A stretch of 64,000 nucleotides of DNA from Nocardioides eburneiflavus (lineage in GTDB: Bacteria > Actinomycetota > Actinomycetes > Propionibacteriales > Nocardioidaceae): assembly GCF_004785795.1 (NCBI RefSeq), contig NZ_SRRO01000001.1, forward strand, positions 496,001 to 560,000, in the 5' to 3' direction. Positions 31,480-40,379 of this stretch are shown one piece after another. A program made the translations under genes and the position numbers. Position 1 is the stretch's first letter. Each line of letters begins with the position of its first letter. The notes under the pieces were generated by a model, which saw nothing but the letters and a program-made list of their open reading frames with translations, did no database searches and had not been told where the DNA came from.

Positions 31480-33444
31480 TTGTCCGAGCAGACCCTGTCC
31501 AACCTGATGTCCGAGGACCGACGCTTCGAGCCCCCCGCGGACCTCGCGGCCGACGCCAACGTGAAGGAGGAGGCGTACGACCGTGCCGACTCCGACCGCG
31601 AGGCCTTCTGGGGGGAGGCCGCCGAGCGCCTCGACTGGGGGCAGAAGTGGGACCAGGTCCTCGACTGGTCGAACCCGCCGTTCGCCAAGTGGTTCGTCGG
31701 CGGCACCCTCAACGCGTCGGTCAACTGCGTCGACCGCCACGTCGAGGCCGGCAACGGCGACAAGGTCGCGATCCACTGGGTCGGTGAGCCCCACGACGAC
31801 ACCCGCGACATCACCTACGCCCAGCTCAAGGACGAGGTGTCACGGGCCGCCAACGCGCTGACCGAGCTCGGTGTGAGGAAGGGCGACCGCGTCGCGATCT
31901 ACATGCCGATGATCCCCGAGGTCGTCGTCGCGATGCTCGCCTGCGCCCGCCTCGGCGCCCCGCACACCGTCGTCTTCGGCGGCTTCTCCGCCGACGCCCT
32001 CGCCTCGCGCATCACCGACTGCGAGGCGCACGTCGTGATCACCTCCGACGGTGGCTACCGCCGCGGCGCGGCCAGCGCGCTCAAGCCGGCCGTCGACGAG
32101 GCCGTCGAGAAGACCGGCGACCTGGTCCGCCACGTGCTCGTCGTCCGCCGTACGGGGCAGGACATCGAGTGGAACGGCCGGGAAGAGGGTGGGCGCGACG
32201 TGTGGTGGCACGACGCCGTCGACGGCGCCTCGGCCGAGCACGAGCCCGAGATGCACGACTCCGAGCACCCGCTCTACGTCATGTACACCTCCGGCACGAC
32301 CGGCAAGCCCAAGGGCATCCTGCACACCACCGGCGGCTACCTCACCGGCACGTCGTACACCCACTGGGCGGTCTTCGACCTCAAGGACGACGACGTCTAC
32401 TGGTGCACCGCCGACGTCGGCTGGGTGACCGGCCACTCCTACATGGCCTACGGGCCGCTCGCCAACGGTGCGACCCAGGTGATGTACGAGGGCACGCCCG
32501 AGAAGGGCCGGTGGTGGCAGATCGTCCAGGACTACAAGGTGACGATCCTCTACACCGCCCCGACCGCGATCCGCACCTTCATGAAGCAGGGCCGTGAGAT
32601 CCCCGACGGCTACGACATGTCGTCGCTGCGCCTCCTCGGGTCGGTCGGCGAGCCGATCAACCCGGAGGCGTACGTCTGGTACCGCGAGGTCATCGGCGGC
32701 GACCGCTGCCCGGTCGTCGACACCTGGTGGCAGACCGAGACGGGCCAGATCATGATCAGCCCGCTGCCCGGCGTCACCGCCGGCAAGCCCGGCTCGGCGA
32801 TGAAGGCCCTCCCCGGCATCTCCGCCGACGTGGTCGACGACGACGCCAAGCCGGTCGGCAACGGCAACGGCGGCTACCTCGTCCTCAAGGAGCCGTGGCC
32901 CGCGATGCTCCGCACGCTCTGGGGCGACGACCAGCGGTTCAAGGACACCTACTGGTCGCGCTGGGAGGGCCTCTACTTCGCCGGCGACGGCGCGAAGCTC
33001 GACGACGACGGCGACATCTGGCTGCTCGGCCGCGTCGACGACGTGATGAACGTGTCGGGCCACCGCCTGTCCACCACCGAGATCGAGTCCGCGCTCGTCT
33101 CGCACCCCAAGGTCGCCGAGGCCGCCGTCGTCGGTGCCGCCGACGAGACGACCGGCCAGGCCGTGTGCGCCTTCGTCATCCTGCGTGACTCCGCGGGTGA
33201 CGGCGGCGAGGACATCGTCGAGGAGCTGCGCAAGCACGTCGCCAAGGAGATCGGCGCGATCGCCAAGCCGCGCCAGATCATGGTCGTGCCCGAGCTGCCC
33301 AAGACCCGCTCGGGCAAGATCATGCGCCGCCTGCTCAAGGACGTCGCCGAGCACCGCGAGGTCGGCGACGTGACCACCCTCGCCGACTCGACGGTGATGG
33401 ACCTGATCAAGACCAAGGAGGGCTCGGCTCCCTCCGAGGACTGA
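31480..33444 (+). CDS. acs: Acetyl-CoA synthetase
   Basis: A 654-residue AMP-forming enzyme making acetyl-CoA from acetate, ATP and CoA. It has the P-loop [23 protein letters not shown] (A5), the hinge region [21 protein letters not shown] and the C-terminal [13 protein letters not shown], whose Lys is the site of regulatory acetylation in this family. The start is TTG 31480, fixed by GAGGAGA just upstream. It lies in the same direction as actP behind a terminator. Confidence 0.95.
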   Translation: MSEQTLSNLMSEDRRFEPPADLAADANVKEEAYDRADSDREAFWGEAAERLDWGQKWDQVLDWSNPPFAKWFVGGTLNASVNCVDRHVEAGNGDKVAIHWVGEPHDDTRDITYAQLKDEVSRAANALTELGVRKGDRVAIYMPMIPEVVVAMLACARLGAPHTVVFGGFSADALASRITDCEAHVVITSDGGYRRGAASALKPAVDEAVEKTGDLVRHVLVVRRTGQDIEWNGREEGGRDVWWHDAVDGASAEHEPEMHDSEHPLYVMYTSGTTGKPKGILHTTGGYLTGTSYTHWAVFDLKDDDVYWCTADVGWVTGHSYMAYGPLANGATQVMYEGTPEKGRWWQIVQDYKVTILYTAPTAIRTFMKQGREIPDGYDMSSLRLLGSVGEPINPEAYVWYREVIGGDRCPVVDTWWQTETGQIMISPLPGVTAGKPGSAMKALPGISADVVDDDAKPVGNGNGGYLVLKEPWPAMLRTLWGDDQRFKDTYWSRWEGLYFAGDGAKLDDDGDIWLLGRVDDVMNVSGHRLSTTEIESALVSHPKVAEAAVVGAADETTGQAVCAFVILRDSAGDGGEDIVEELRKHVAKEIGAIAKPRQIMVVPELPKTRSGKIMRRLLKDVAEHREVGDVTTLADSTVMDLIKTKEGSAPSED

Positions 33445-33458
33445 CCTCCACCCCGCCT

Positions 33459-33516
33459 GCGTCATACGAACCCGTACCGACAGGTGCGTGCCGACAGGTG
33501 CGGGTTCGTATGACGC
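33459..33516. terminator. Perfect 16-bp stem hairpin between acs and mtnP
   Basis: GCGTCATACGAACCCG (33459-33474) pairs exactly with CGGGTTCGTATGACGC (33501-33516). The 26-nt loop contains the direct repeat CCGACAGGTG twice. The flanking genes point the same way, unlike most other long hairpins in the window. Confidence 0.6.
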
Positions 33517-33539
33517 CCGGGGCCGGAACATGGGTCCGC

Positions 33540-33545
33540 TAGTTT
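33540..33545 (+). promoter_or_regulatory. -10 element of leaderless mtnP promoter
   Basis: TAGTTT is followed by 6 nt and GTG 33552 (3 nt to GTG 33549). Confidence 0.4.
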
Positions 33546-33551
33546 CGAGTG

Positions 33552-34355
33552 GTGACTGACTCCCCGCGAGCCGACGTCGCCGTCATCGGCGGCTCCGGCT
33601 TCTACTCGTTCCTCCCCGACGCGACCGAGCACGCGGTCACCACCCCGTACGGCGACCCGTCCGCACCCATCGCGATCGGCGAGGTGGCGGGCCGGTCGGT
33701 CGCCTTCCTGCCCCGGCACGGCCGCCACCACGACCACCCGCCGCACGCCATCCCCTACCGCGCCAACGCGTGGGCGCTGCGCTCCCTCGGCGTACGCCAG
33801 GTGCTGGCGCCCTGCGCCGTCGGCGGGCTCCGCGTCACCGTGGCCCCCGGCGACCTCGTCGTGCCGGACCAGCTCGTCGACCGCACCCACCGACGGGTCG
33901 GCTCCTTCGTCGAGTCGGGTGCGGTGCACCTGCCGTTCGCCGACCCCTACTGCGCGGGCGTCTCCGCTGCCCTGACCGGCGCGGACCCGGACGTCCGGGA
34001 GGGCGGCACCATGGTCGTGGTCGAGGGCCCGCGCTTCTCCACGCGTGCCGAGTCGCGCCACTACGCCGACCAGGGCTGGGACCTGATCAACATGACGGGG
34101 GCGCCCGAGGCGGCCCTGGCCCGCGAGATGGGCCAGTGCTACGCCCCGCTCGCGCTCGTCACCGACATGGACGCGGGCGCCGAGTCCGGCGAGGGCGTGG
34201 GGCAGGAGGAGGTCTTCGCCCTCTTCCGCGCCAACCTCGACCGGCTCACCGGCCTCCTGGGCTCCGCCATCGAGGCCCTGCCCGACCCCGACGGCTGCGC
34301 CTGCGGCACCTGGTGGGACGGCGTGGACCTGACCTACGAGGTGCCGGCCCGGTGA
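33552..34355 (+). CDS. S-methyl-5'-thioadenosine phosphorylase family protein
   Basis: A 267-residue type II nucleoside phosphorylase: IGGSGFYSF for phosphate, PRHGRHHDHPPHAIPYRANAW in outline, GGLRVTVAPGDLVVPDQLVDRT, VVEGPRFSTRAES and NMTGAPEAALAREMGQCYAPLALVTDMDAG. The NMTG (not NMTL) and Asp near DMDAG suit MTA or related 5'-modified nucleosides. GTG 33552 is chosen from the -10 spacing; 33549 is equally readable. The C-terminus adds a CACGTWWDG segment. The epimerase gene overlaps by GTGA. Salvage of MTA is the default role, but no other methionine-salvage gene is nearby. Confidence 0.82.
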   Translation: MTDSPRADVAVIGGSGFYSFLPDATEHAVTTPYGDPSAPIAIGEVAGRSVAFLPRHGRHHDHPPHAIPYRANAWALRSLGVRQVLAPCAVGGLRVTVAPGDLVVPDQLVDRTHRRVGSFVESGAVHLPFADPYCAGVSAALTGADPDVREGGTMVVVEGPRFSTRAESRHYADQGWDLINMTGAPEAALAREMGQCYAPLALVTDMDAGAESGEGVGQEEVFALFRANLDRLTGLLGSAIEALPDPDGCACGTWWDGVDLTYEVPAR

Positions 34356-35401
34356 GGGTCCTGCTGACCGGATCGGCCGGCTTCATCGGCTCGGCGATCG
34401 GCCGGCAGCTGGCGGACGCCGGGCACGAGGTCGTCGGCGTCGACCTGATGCTCGCCTCGGCGCACGGCGCGTCGGTGCCACCGGACGGGACGCTCCAGCT
34501 CGACGTCCGCGACGCGGCCGACACCACGTGGGCAGGACTGCTGCGCGGCACCGACGTGGTGTGCCACCAGGCGGCGCTGGTCGGCGCGGGCGTCCGCGTC
34601 GGCGACCTCCCGGCGTACGCCTCCCACAACGACCTCGGCACCGCCGCGCTCCTCGCGGCCATGCACGACGCCGGGGTGGACCGCCTGGTCCTCGCCTCGT
34701 CGATGGTCGTCTACGGCGAGGGCCGCTACACCTGTCCCGACCACGGCGACCAGCTCCCTCCGCCGCGGGAGGTCGCCGCGCTGGAGGCCGGTGACTTCGA
34801 GAACCACTGCCCCACCTGCGGCCGCGCCCTCGACTGGGACCTCGTCCCCGAGGACGCCCGGCTCGACCCCCGCAGCACCTATGCCGCGAGCAAGCTCGCC
34901 CAGGAGCACTACGCCTCGTCGTGGGTGCGGCAGGCCGGTGCGGCCGCGGTCGCGCTGCGCTACCACAACGTGTACGGCCCCGGCATGCCTCGCGACACGC
35001 CCTACTCGGGGGTGGCGGCGATGTTCCGGTCGTCGCTCGAGCGGGGCGAGCGGCCCCAGGTCTACGAGGACGGAGGCCAGACGCGCGACTTCGTCCACGT
35101 CGACGACGTCGCCCGCGCCAACGTGCTCGCGATCGAGCAGGTCGCCGCGGAGCCGGCGCCGAGGTTCGCTGCCTACAACGTCTGCTCCGGCGCCCCGGTC
35201 ACGATCCTCGACGTGGCGAGCCGGGTCAGCGCGGGGAGCGCGAGCCGGCTCGAGCCCGAGGTGACGGGCGGCTTCCGTCCCGGCGACGTGCGGCACGTCG
35301 TGGCGTCGCCCGAGCTGGCCCGGCGCGAGCTCGGCTTCACCGCAGCCGTGGGACCCGACACCGGTCTCGCCGACTTCGCGACGGCCCCGCTGCGGGCGTG
35401 A
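34352..35401 (+). CDS. NAD-dependent epimerase/dehydratase with zinc-knuckle insertion
   Basis: A 349-residue extended SDR. It has the GSAGFIGSAIG NAD motif, SSMVVYG and the catalytic pair Y177/K181 (YAASK), plus RYHNVYGPGMP. Between the VYG motif and YAASK it carries about 35 extra residues with C128-P-D-H131 and C153-P-T-C156, a likely structural zinc site not found in GalE. It acts on a nucleotide sugar by family (inference). Translation is coupled to the upstream phosphorylase by GTGA. Confidence 0.8.
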   Translation: MRVLLTGSAGFIGSAIGRQLADAGHEVVGVDLMLASAHGASVPPDGTLQLDVRDAADTTWAGLLRGTDVVCHQAALVGAGVRVGDLPAYASHNDLGTAALLAAMHDAGVDRLVLASSMVVYGEGRYTCPDHGDQLPPPREVAALEAGDFENHCPTCGRALDWDLVPEDARLDPRSTYAASKLAQEHYASSWVRQAGAAAVALRYHNVYGPGMPRDTPYSGVAAMFRSSLERGERPQVYEDGGQTRDFVHVDDVARANVLAIEQVAAEPAPRFAAYNVCSGAPVTILDVASRVSAGSASRLEPEVTGGFRPGDVRHVVASPELARRELGFTAAVGPDTGLADFATAPLRA

Positions 35402-35404
35402 GGG

Positions 35405-36730
35405 TCACCAGCTGGTGTAGAGCAGGTGCTGCACCACCAGCGCGGCGACGACCTGGAGGGCGAGGCCCCACCGGCGCCAGCCGCCGGGAAGCAGAGCCAG
35501 CGACAGGGTCAGCCACGGCACGAACGGCAGCCAGATCCGCTCCACCTCGGCCTTCGACATCCGGCTCAGGTCGGCGACCGTGACGGCCGCGAGGGCGGCG
35601 AGCGCGAGCACGGCGACGGTCCTCGCCCCGCCGGTGTGGCGACGCACTGCGACGGCGACGCCGGCGCCGAGCAGGGGGCCGGCGGAGACCAGCAGCGCCC
35701 CGACGTTGCCCCAGATCCAGTACGCCGCGGGGCGGGTAGCCGCGATCCCGTCCCAGTAACGCTCGACGAGCACCGGGTAGGCCTCCCACCACGCGAACCC
35801 GAGCCCGGCGAAGACCAGCACCACGAGCAGTGCCGACACGGCCGCGACCGGCAGCGGCCACCAGCTGCGCGCCAGCCGCAGCACGGCGAGGGCGATCACC
35901 CCCAGCAGCGGCAGGCCGTACGAGCTCATCACGCAGCAGCTGAGCAGCAGGCCCGCCAGCACGCCCCACGCGACCATCGACGCCCGGCGGGAGGCCGTCG
36001 CGGAGGCGGCGAGGGCCGCGAGCCCCCACGCCGCCACGGCGGCGAAGACCGCGTCGGCCGACACCGCCAGGTAGACCGCGGCGGGGCTGAGCACCAGGAA
36101 CGGCGCCGCCAGCCGGCCGAGGTCCTCGGCCCCCAGCGAGCGCGCGGTCAGCAGGACCGCGGCGGGGATGCTGGCCGCGACCACGCACACGGTGAGGGCG
36201 GCCGCGAGGTCCCCGCCGAGCCCCACGCCCACCAGAGCGACGAAGAACAGCAGCGCGCCCGGCGGATGGCCGGCCACGTGCGTGGGCCAGTTGTCCGGGT
36301 GCGCGGCGGGGATCCGGTCGACGTACTCCCGCAGCATCGCCGGCACGTCGGTGACCTCGCGCGCGGTGACCAGGTACTCGTGGTGGTTGGCCATCACCCT
36401 CGTGAGGCCCGAGGTGCCGTCGACCAGCGCCAGTGCGAGCAGCCACGCCAACGATGCGCCGTACGCCACCACGAGCAGGCGCCGCCACGGCCAGGTCCGC
36501 GCCCACGCCTCGCCCCGCCACACGCCCACCACCGCCAGGAGGAGCGCCGGCAGGGTGCCGGGCCCGACCTTGGCTCGCCAGAGGCCGTGGGTCGGCGGTG
36601 CGCCCAGGGAGTCGCTGCGGGCGTCGACGTCCCACCCGGTGAGGACCGGCACCGCGAACGACGCGAGCAGCACCAGCGTTGCCACTCCCAGGCCCACCCA
36701 CGCGCGGGCGGACGTGCTGAGGGAGGGCAT
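35405..36730 (-). CDS. Polytopic membrane protein, possible lipid-linked-sugar glycosyltransferase
   Basis: A 441-residue protein with about 11-12 hydrophobic helices. A long extracytoplasmic loop after helix 3 contains HHEYLVTAREVTDVPAMLREYVDRIPAAHPDNWPTHVAGHPPGA in outline, with the His/Asp-rich appearance of GT-C polyprenyl-phosphate-sugar transferases. I cannot assign a family with confidence. TAGGCT lies 7 nt before ATG 36730, so it is probably leaderless. It converges with the epimerase and diverges from a GT2 glycosyltransferase operon, which may supply its lipid-linked donor. Confidence 0.6.
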   Translation of the reverse strand: MPSLSTSARAWVGLGVATLVLLASFAVPVLTGWDVDARSDSLGAPPTHGLWRAKVGPGTLPALLLAVVGVWRGEAWARTWPWRRLLVVAYGASLAWLLALALVDGTSGLTRVMANHHEYLVTAREVTDVPAMLREYVDRIPAAHPDNWPTHVAGHPPGALLFFVALVGVGLGGDLAAALTVCVVAASIPAAVLLTARSLGAEDLGRLAAPFLVLSPAAVYLAVSADAVFAAVAAWGLAALAASATASRRASMVAWGVLAGLLLSCCVMSSYGLPLLGVIALAVLRLARSWWPLPVAAVSALLVVLVFAGLGFAWWEAYPVLVERYWDGIAATRPAAYWIWGNVGALLVSAGPLLGAGVAVAVRRHTGGARTVAVLALAALAAVTVADLSRMSKAEVERIWLPFVPWLTLSLALLPGGWRRWGLALQVVAALVVQHLLYTSW

Positions 36731-36737
36731 GGCGACG

Positions 36738-36743
36738 AGCCTA
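36738..36743 (-). promoter_or_regulatory. -10 element of leaderless promoter of the membrane protein gene
   Basis: TAGGCT is followed by 7 nt and ATG 36730. Confidence 0.45.
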
Positions 36744-36830
36744 GGCGCGTCGGGACGCGCGGCCGGACCGGTCGGCCAGCCGTCACAGTCACGTAATCAC
36801 TTGGGGGGTCCGGCGCCCCGGACGGCTGGC

Positions 36831-36836
36831 TAGGTT
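36831..36836 (+). promoter_or_regulatory. -10 element of leaderless GT2 operon promoter
   Basis: TAGGTT is followed by 6 nt and ATG 36843. Confidence 0.45.
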
Positions 36837-36842
36837 CGCAGC

Positions 36843-37511
36843 ATGACCAGCGACGCAGCCGTCTGCGACCTCGTCCTCCCGTGTCGCGACGAGGGGCCGG
36901 CTCTGCCCGCCCTGCTGTCCCGGGTGCCCGGGGAGTTCGCCGTGGTGGTCGTCGACAACGGCTCGCGCGACGACACGGCCGAGGTGGCCGAGCGGCTGGG
37001 CGCGCGCGTCGTCGTGGAGCCCGTCCCGGGGTACGGCTCCGCCGTGCACGCCGGCCTCCTCGCCGCGACCCGCGACTTCGTCGCCGTGATGGACGGTGAC
37101 GGGTCGTTCGACCCCACCGACCTGCTGGCGCTGCTGGCGGACGTGCGCGAGGGTCGCGCGGACCTCGCGGTCGGGCGCCGTCGCCCCACCCGGCGGGGGA
37201 CGTGGCCCTGGCACGCCCGCGCCGGCAACGCGCTCATCGTGGCGTGGCTGCGGCGGAGCATCGGCATGACCGCCCATGACATCGCGCCGATGCGGGTGGC
37301 CCGACGGCAGGCGATGCTCGACCTCGGGCTGCGCGACCGTCGCTTCGGCTACCCCGTCGAGCTGCTCCAGGCGGTGACCCGGGCAGGGTGGCGCGTGGTC
37401 GAGCACGACGTCGACTACCACCCCCGCGCCGAGGGCACCCGCTCCAAGGTCTCGGGTTCGGTCTGCGGCACGGTCCGTACGGCCCGCGACTTCTGGCGGG
37501 TGCTGTCGTGA
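36843..37511 (+). CDS. Family 2 glycosyltransferase (polyprenyl-phosphate-sugar synthase-like)
   Basis: A 222-residue cytosolic GT-A enzyme: DLVLPCRDEGPALPALL, VVVDNGSRDDTAEVA and the metal-binding MDGDGSFDPTDL, then the dolichyl-phosphate-mannose-synthase-like RFGYPVELLQAVTRAGWRVVE. It probably moves a sugar from a nucleotide donor to a lipid phosphate or small acceptor. It is first in an operon of eight genes that overlap by 4 bp nearly throughout. Confidence 0.82.
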   Translation: MTSDAAVCDLVLPCRDEGPALPALLSRVPGEFAVVVVDNGSRDDTAEVAERLGARVVVEPVPGYGSAVHAGLLAATRDFVAVMDGDGSFDPTDLLALLADVREGRADLAVGRRRPTRRGTWPWHARAGNALIVAWLRRSIGMTAHDIAPMRVARRQAMLDLGLRDRRFGYPVELLQAVTRAGWRVVEHDVDYHPRAEGTRSKVSGSVCGTVRTARDFWRVLS

Positions 37512-38164
37512 CCGGCCTGACCGTGCTGGTGATGGCCAAGGCTCCCGTGCCGGGGCGGGCCAAGACCCGCCTCGCCGTCGCGACCGGCGACGAGGTCGCC
37601 GCCGACCTGGCCGCGGCGGCGCTGCTCGACACCATCGCCGCGGTCGCCGCGCTCCCCGGTGCGCGCGGCCACCTGGCGCTCGCCGGCGACCTGCCGACCG
37701 CCAGTCGCGGCCCCGAGCTGGTGGCCGCGGTCGAGGGCTGGCGGGTCACCGCGCAGCGCGGCGCCTCGTTCGCCGACCGGCTGGCCGCCGCCCACCTCGA
37801 TGCGGGCCCCGGCCCTGTGGTGCAGGTCGGCATGGACACGCCCCAGCTCACCCCGGAGCTGCTCGCGGGGGTGCTCGACGACCTCGCCGGCCACGACGCC
37901 TGCCTGGGCCCTGCCCCCGATGGCGGCTGGTGGGTGCTCGCCCGGCACGACCCCTCGGTGGCGGCACCGCTGGGCGGGGTGGCGATGTCGACGACGTCGA
38001 CGTACGACGACACCCGGGCCGCCCTCGTCGGCGCCGGGTACCGGGTCTCCTCGACGACGCCACTCGGGGACGTCGACACGGTCGAGGACGCGGCCGAGGT
38101 GGCGCGGCTGGCGCCGCACACCCGGTTCGCGGCCGCCTTCCGGGCCTGGGAGGAGAGGTCGTGA
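37508..38164 (+). CDS. DUF2064/TIGR04282-type glycosyltransferase
   Basis: A 218-residue nucleotidyl-diphosphate-sugar transferase-like protein with VMAKAPVPGRAKTRLA at the start (KAP-PG-KTRL is the family mark), QVGMDTPQLTPELL and LGPAPDGGWWVLA. The family is annotated as rSAM/selenodomain-associated or arsenosugar-biosynthesis transferase; real substrates are unknown in most bacteria. GTG overlaps the previous stop (GTGA). Confidence 0.83.
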   Translation: MTGLTVLVMAKAPVPGRAKTRLAVATGDEVAADLAAAALLDTIAAVAALPGARGHLALAGDLPTASRGPELVAAVEGWRVTAQRGASFADRLAAAHLDAGPGPVVQVGMDTPQLTPELLAGVLDDLAGHDACLGPAPDGGWWVLARHDPSVAAPLGGVAMSTTSTYDDTRAALVGAGYRVSSTTPLGDVDTVEDAAEVARLAPHTRFAAAFRAWEERS

Positions 38165-38811
38165 CGGCCGACCTGTCCTTCACCGAGGCGTTCACGTGGG
38201 CGCTGCGCGGTGCCACGACGCGGGTCGCGCACTCCACGGGCGAGTCCGCGGTGCTGCCGGTCGAGTCGTGGACCGGGCACGCCGACGCGGCCGACCACGC
38301 CCTGCTGGACCTGTGCGAGGGCGACACCCTCGACATCGGGTGCGGCCCGGGTCGACTCACCCACGAGCTGACCCGGCGCGGCCACCTGGCCCTCGGGGTC
38401 GACGTGGTCGAGGAGGCCGTCCACCTCACCCGGCGGCGCGGCGCTCCGGCGGTGGTCGCGGACGTCTTCGACGCCGTGCCGGAGGAGGGCCGGTGGGGCA
38501 CCGCCCTGCTCGCCGACGGCAACGTCGGCATCTCCGGTGACCCCGCCCACCTGCTGCGCCGGGTGCGCGAGCTGCTGCGTCCCGGCGGCCGGGCCGTCGT
38601 CGAGGTCTCCCGCCCCGGCGCCGGGTCGTCCGCGGGCTGGTCGCGGCTCGAGCTGCCCCACGGCCGCAGCCGGCCGTTCCGGTGGGCCTTCCTCGCCGTG
38701 GACGACGTCGCGGCCGTCGCGGTCGCAGCCGGGCTGCTGGTGGCCTCGGTCCACCGGCTCACTCCGCACGACGACGGCCGCTGGGCGGCCGTGCTGGACA
38801 GGCCGCGATGA
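38161..38811 (+). CDS. Class I SAM-dependent methyltransferase
   Basis: A 216-residue protein with motif I LDIGCGPGRLTHELTRRGH, the acidic end of beta 2 in GVDVVEEAV and motif IV-VI LLADGNVGISGDPAHLLRRVRELLRPGG. The small size and C-terminal strand LVASVHRL fit a small-molecule methyltransferase. GTGA overlap with DUF2064 and ATGA overlap with the next gene show tight coupling. Confidence 0.82.
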   Translation: MTADLSFTEAFTWALRGATTRVAHSTGESAVLPVESWTGHADAADHALLDLCEGDTLDIGCGPGRLTHELTRRGHLALGVDVVEEAVHLTRRRGAPAVVADVFDAVPEEGRWGTALLADGNVGISGDPAHLLRRVRELLRPGGRAVVEVSRPGAGSSAGWSRLELPHGRSRPFRWAFLAVDDVAAVAVAAGLLVASVHRLTPHDDGRWAAVLDRPR

Positions 38812-39968
38812 GGGCGCCGCACCCCGACGACTTCTCCTCACGGCTGCGCAGCCCGGCGGTCGCCGCGCGGGTGGGCGTGTGGCTCGGCGTCTCGTTCGTC
38901 CTCTGCTTCCTGACCGGCCTGGTCAGCCACTGGGCGCAGCTGCCCTCACCGGCGATCCCCTTCCCGACCGGACCCGTCTGGGGCTACCGGGCGACGCAGG
39001 GGCTCCACGTCGTCTCGGGGTGCGCCGCCGTCCCGCTCCTGCTGGTCAAGCTCTGGGCGGTCTACCCGCGACTGTTCGAGCGGGTCGACCTACGGGCCGG
39101 GCGACAGGCGGCGCTCGTCGGCCTCGAGCGTGCCTCCATCGGCGTGCTCGTGGCCTCGGCGGTCTTCCAGCTGACCACCGGCCTCGCCAACGCCGCCCAG
39201 TGGTACCCCTGGCGCGAGTTCTCCTTCCGCACCGCCCACTACGCACTCGCCTGGGTCGCCATCGGCGCGCTCGTCCTGCACGTCGCGGTCAAGCTGCCGG
39301 TGGTCCGGGCAGCGCTGGCCGCGGACGTCGACGACACGGCGCTCGACCGCCCGGGCGCCCAGGAGGCTGGGGCGGTGTCGAGGCGCGTGCTGCTGCGCGG
39401 CACCTGGGCGGCCGCCGGCGTCGCGGTGCTGGCCACGGCGGGTGGCACCGTGCCGTGGCTGCGCCGGGTCAGCGTGCTCGCCGTCCGGACGGGCGAAGGC
39501 CCCGGGGGCGTACCGATCAACAAGACGGCAGCCGCCGCCGGCGTGCTCGCCACCGCCACGGACCCGGGCTGGGCGCTGGACGTACGCGTCGACGGCGCTG
39601 TCGCGGCGCGGCTGACCCTGGCCGACCTCCGCGCCCTGCCCCAGCACACGGTCGACCTCCCCATCGCCTGCGTCGAGGGGTGGAGCGCGCAGGGGCGCTG
39701 GTCCGGCGTCCGGGTCCGCGACGTGCTGGCCGCGGCCGGCGCGGCGGGTGGCACCGACGTCGCCGTCACCTCCCTGCAAGGTCGCGGCCCCTTCATCCGT
39801 ACGGTGCTGCCGGCCGCGTTCGCGGACGACGAGCGCAGCCTGCTAGCCCTCGACCTGGCCGGCGAGCCGCTGGACCTCGACCACGGCTTCCCGTGCCGCG
39901 TGATCGCCCCCAACCGGCCCGGGGTGCTCCAGACCAAGTGGGTCGCCTCGCTGGAGGTGACGACGTGA
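38808..39968 (+). CDS. Membrane-anchored SUOX-like molybdopterin oxidoreductase with cytochrome-b-like N-terminus
   Basis: A 386-residue two-part protein. Residues 20-160 hold four helices with His at 67, 144 and 158 placed to bind haem b. Residues 191-196 read SRRVLL followed by a hydrophobic stretch, which is an internal Tat-like motif. Residues 215-386 are a sulfite-oxidase/YedY-type Mo domain with the Mo-ligand Cys at 288 (LPIACVEGW), RWSGVRVRDVL, FPCRVIAPNRPG and KWVASLEV. The Mo domain would lie outside the cell and pass electrons through the membrane. It sits in the middle of the glycosyltransferase operon. Confidence 0.8.
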   Translation: MRAPHPDDFSSRLRSPAVAARVGVWLGVSFVLCFLTGLVSHWAQLPSPAIPFPTGPVWGYRATQGLHVVSGCAAVPLLLVKLWAVYPRLFERVDLRAGRQAALVGLERASIGVLVASAVFQLTTGLANAAQWYPWREFSFRTAHYALAWVAIGALVLHVAVKLPVVRAALAADVDDTALDRPGAQEAGAVSRRVLLRGTWAAAGVAVLATAGGTVPWLRRVSVLAVRTGEGPGGVPINKTAAAAGVLATATDPGWALDVRVDGAVAARLTLADLRALPQHTVDLPIACVEGWSAQGRWSGVRVRDVLAAAGAAGGTDVAVTSLQGRGPFIRTVLPAAFADDERSLLALDLAGEPLDLDHGFPCRVIAPNRPGVLQTKWVASLEVTT

Positions 39969-40378
39969 GCGCCGCGCGCTGGCTGATCGGCGGGCTGGGA
40001 GTGGTGCTCGGCGCGTACGGCGCGTGGCTGGCGCTGACCCGGCAGGACGCCGGCCAGCTCGTCGAGATCGCCGTCTGGCTCGCCGCGGGTGTCGTGCTGC
40101 ACGACGTCGTCGTCGCCGGGGTGGTGCTCGCCGTGGTGGCCCTCGCGCGCCGCGTCCTCCCCGAGCCGTGGCACGCACCTGCGACACTCGGCCTCGTGGT
40201 GTGGGGCGGTGTGACGCTGATGGCGGTGCCCGTGCTGGGCAGGTTCGGCGCGCGGCCGGACAACCCGACGCTGCTCGACCGCCCCTACCTCGGCGCGTGG
40301 GCCGCGCTCACGGTCGCGTCCGTGCTGGTCGTCGCCGTCGCCGGGCTGGTGCGCGCGCGTCGTGGGACGGGGGCCTGA
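39965..40378 (+). CDS. Small four-helix membrane protein of unknown function
   Basis: A 137-residue protein I do not recognise. It has four predicted helices (WLIGGLGVVLGAYGAWLAL, VVAGVVLAVVALA, LGLVVWGGVTLMAVPV, AALTVASVLVVAVAGLV) and an Arg-rich C-terminus. GTG overlaps the end of the molybdoenzyme gene, so it may be an accessory membrane subunit (inference). Confidence 0.65.
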   Translation: MSAARWLIGGLGVVLGAYGAWLALTRQDAGQLVEIAVWLAAGVVLHDVVVAGVVLAVVALARRVLPEPWHAPATLGLVVWGGVTLMAVPVLGRFGARPDNPTLLDRPYLGAWAALTVASVLVVAVAGLVRARRGTGA

Positions 40379-40379
40379 G

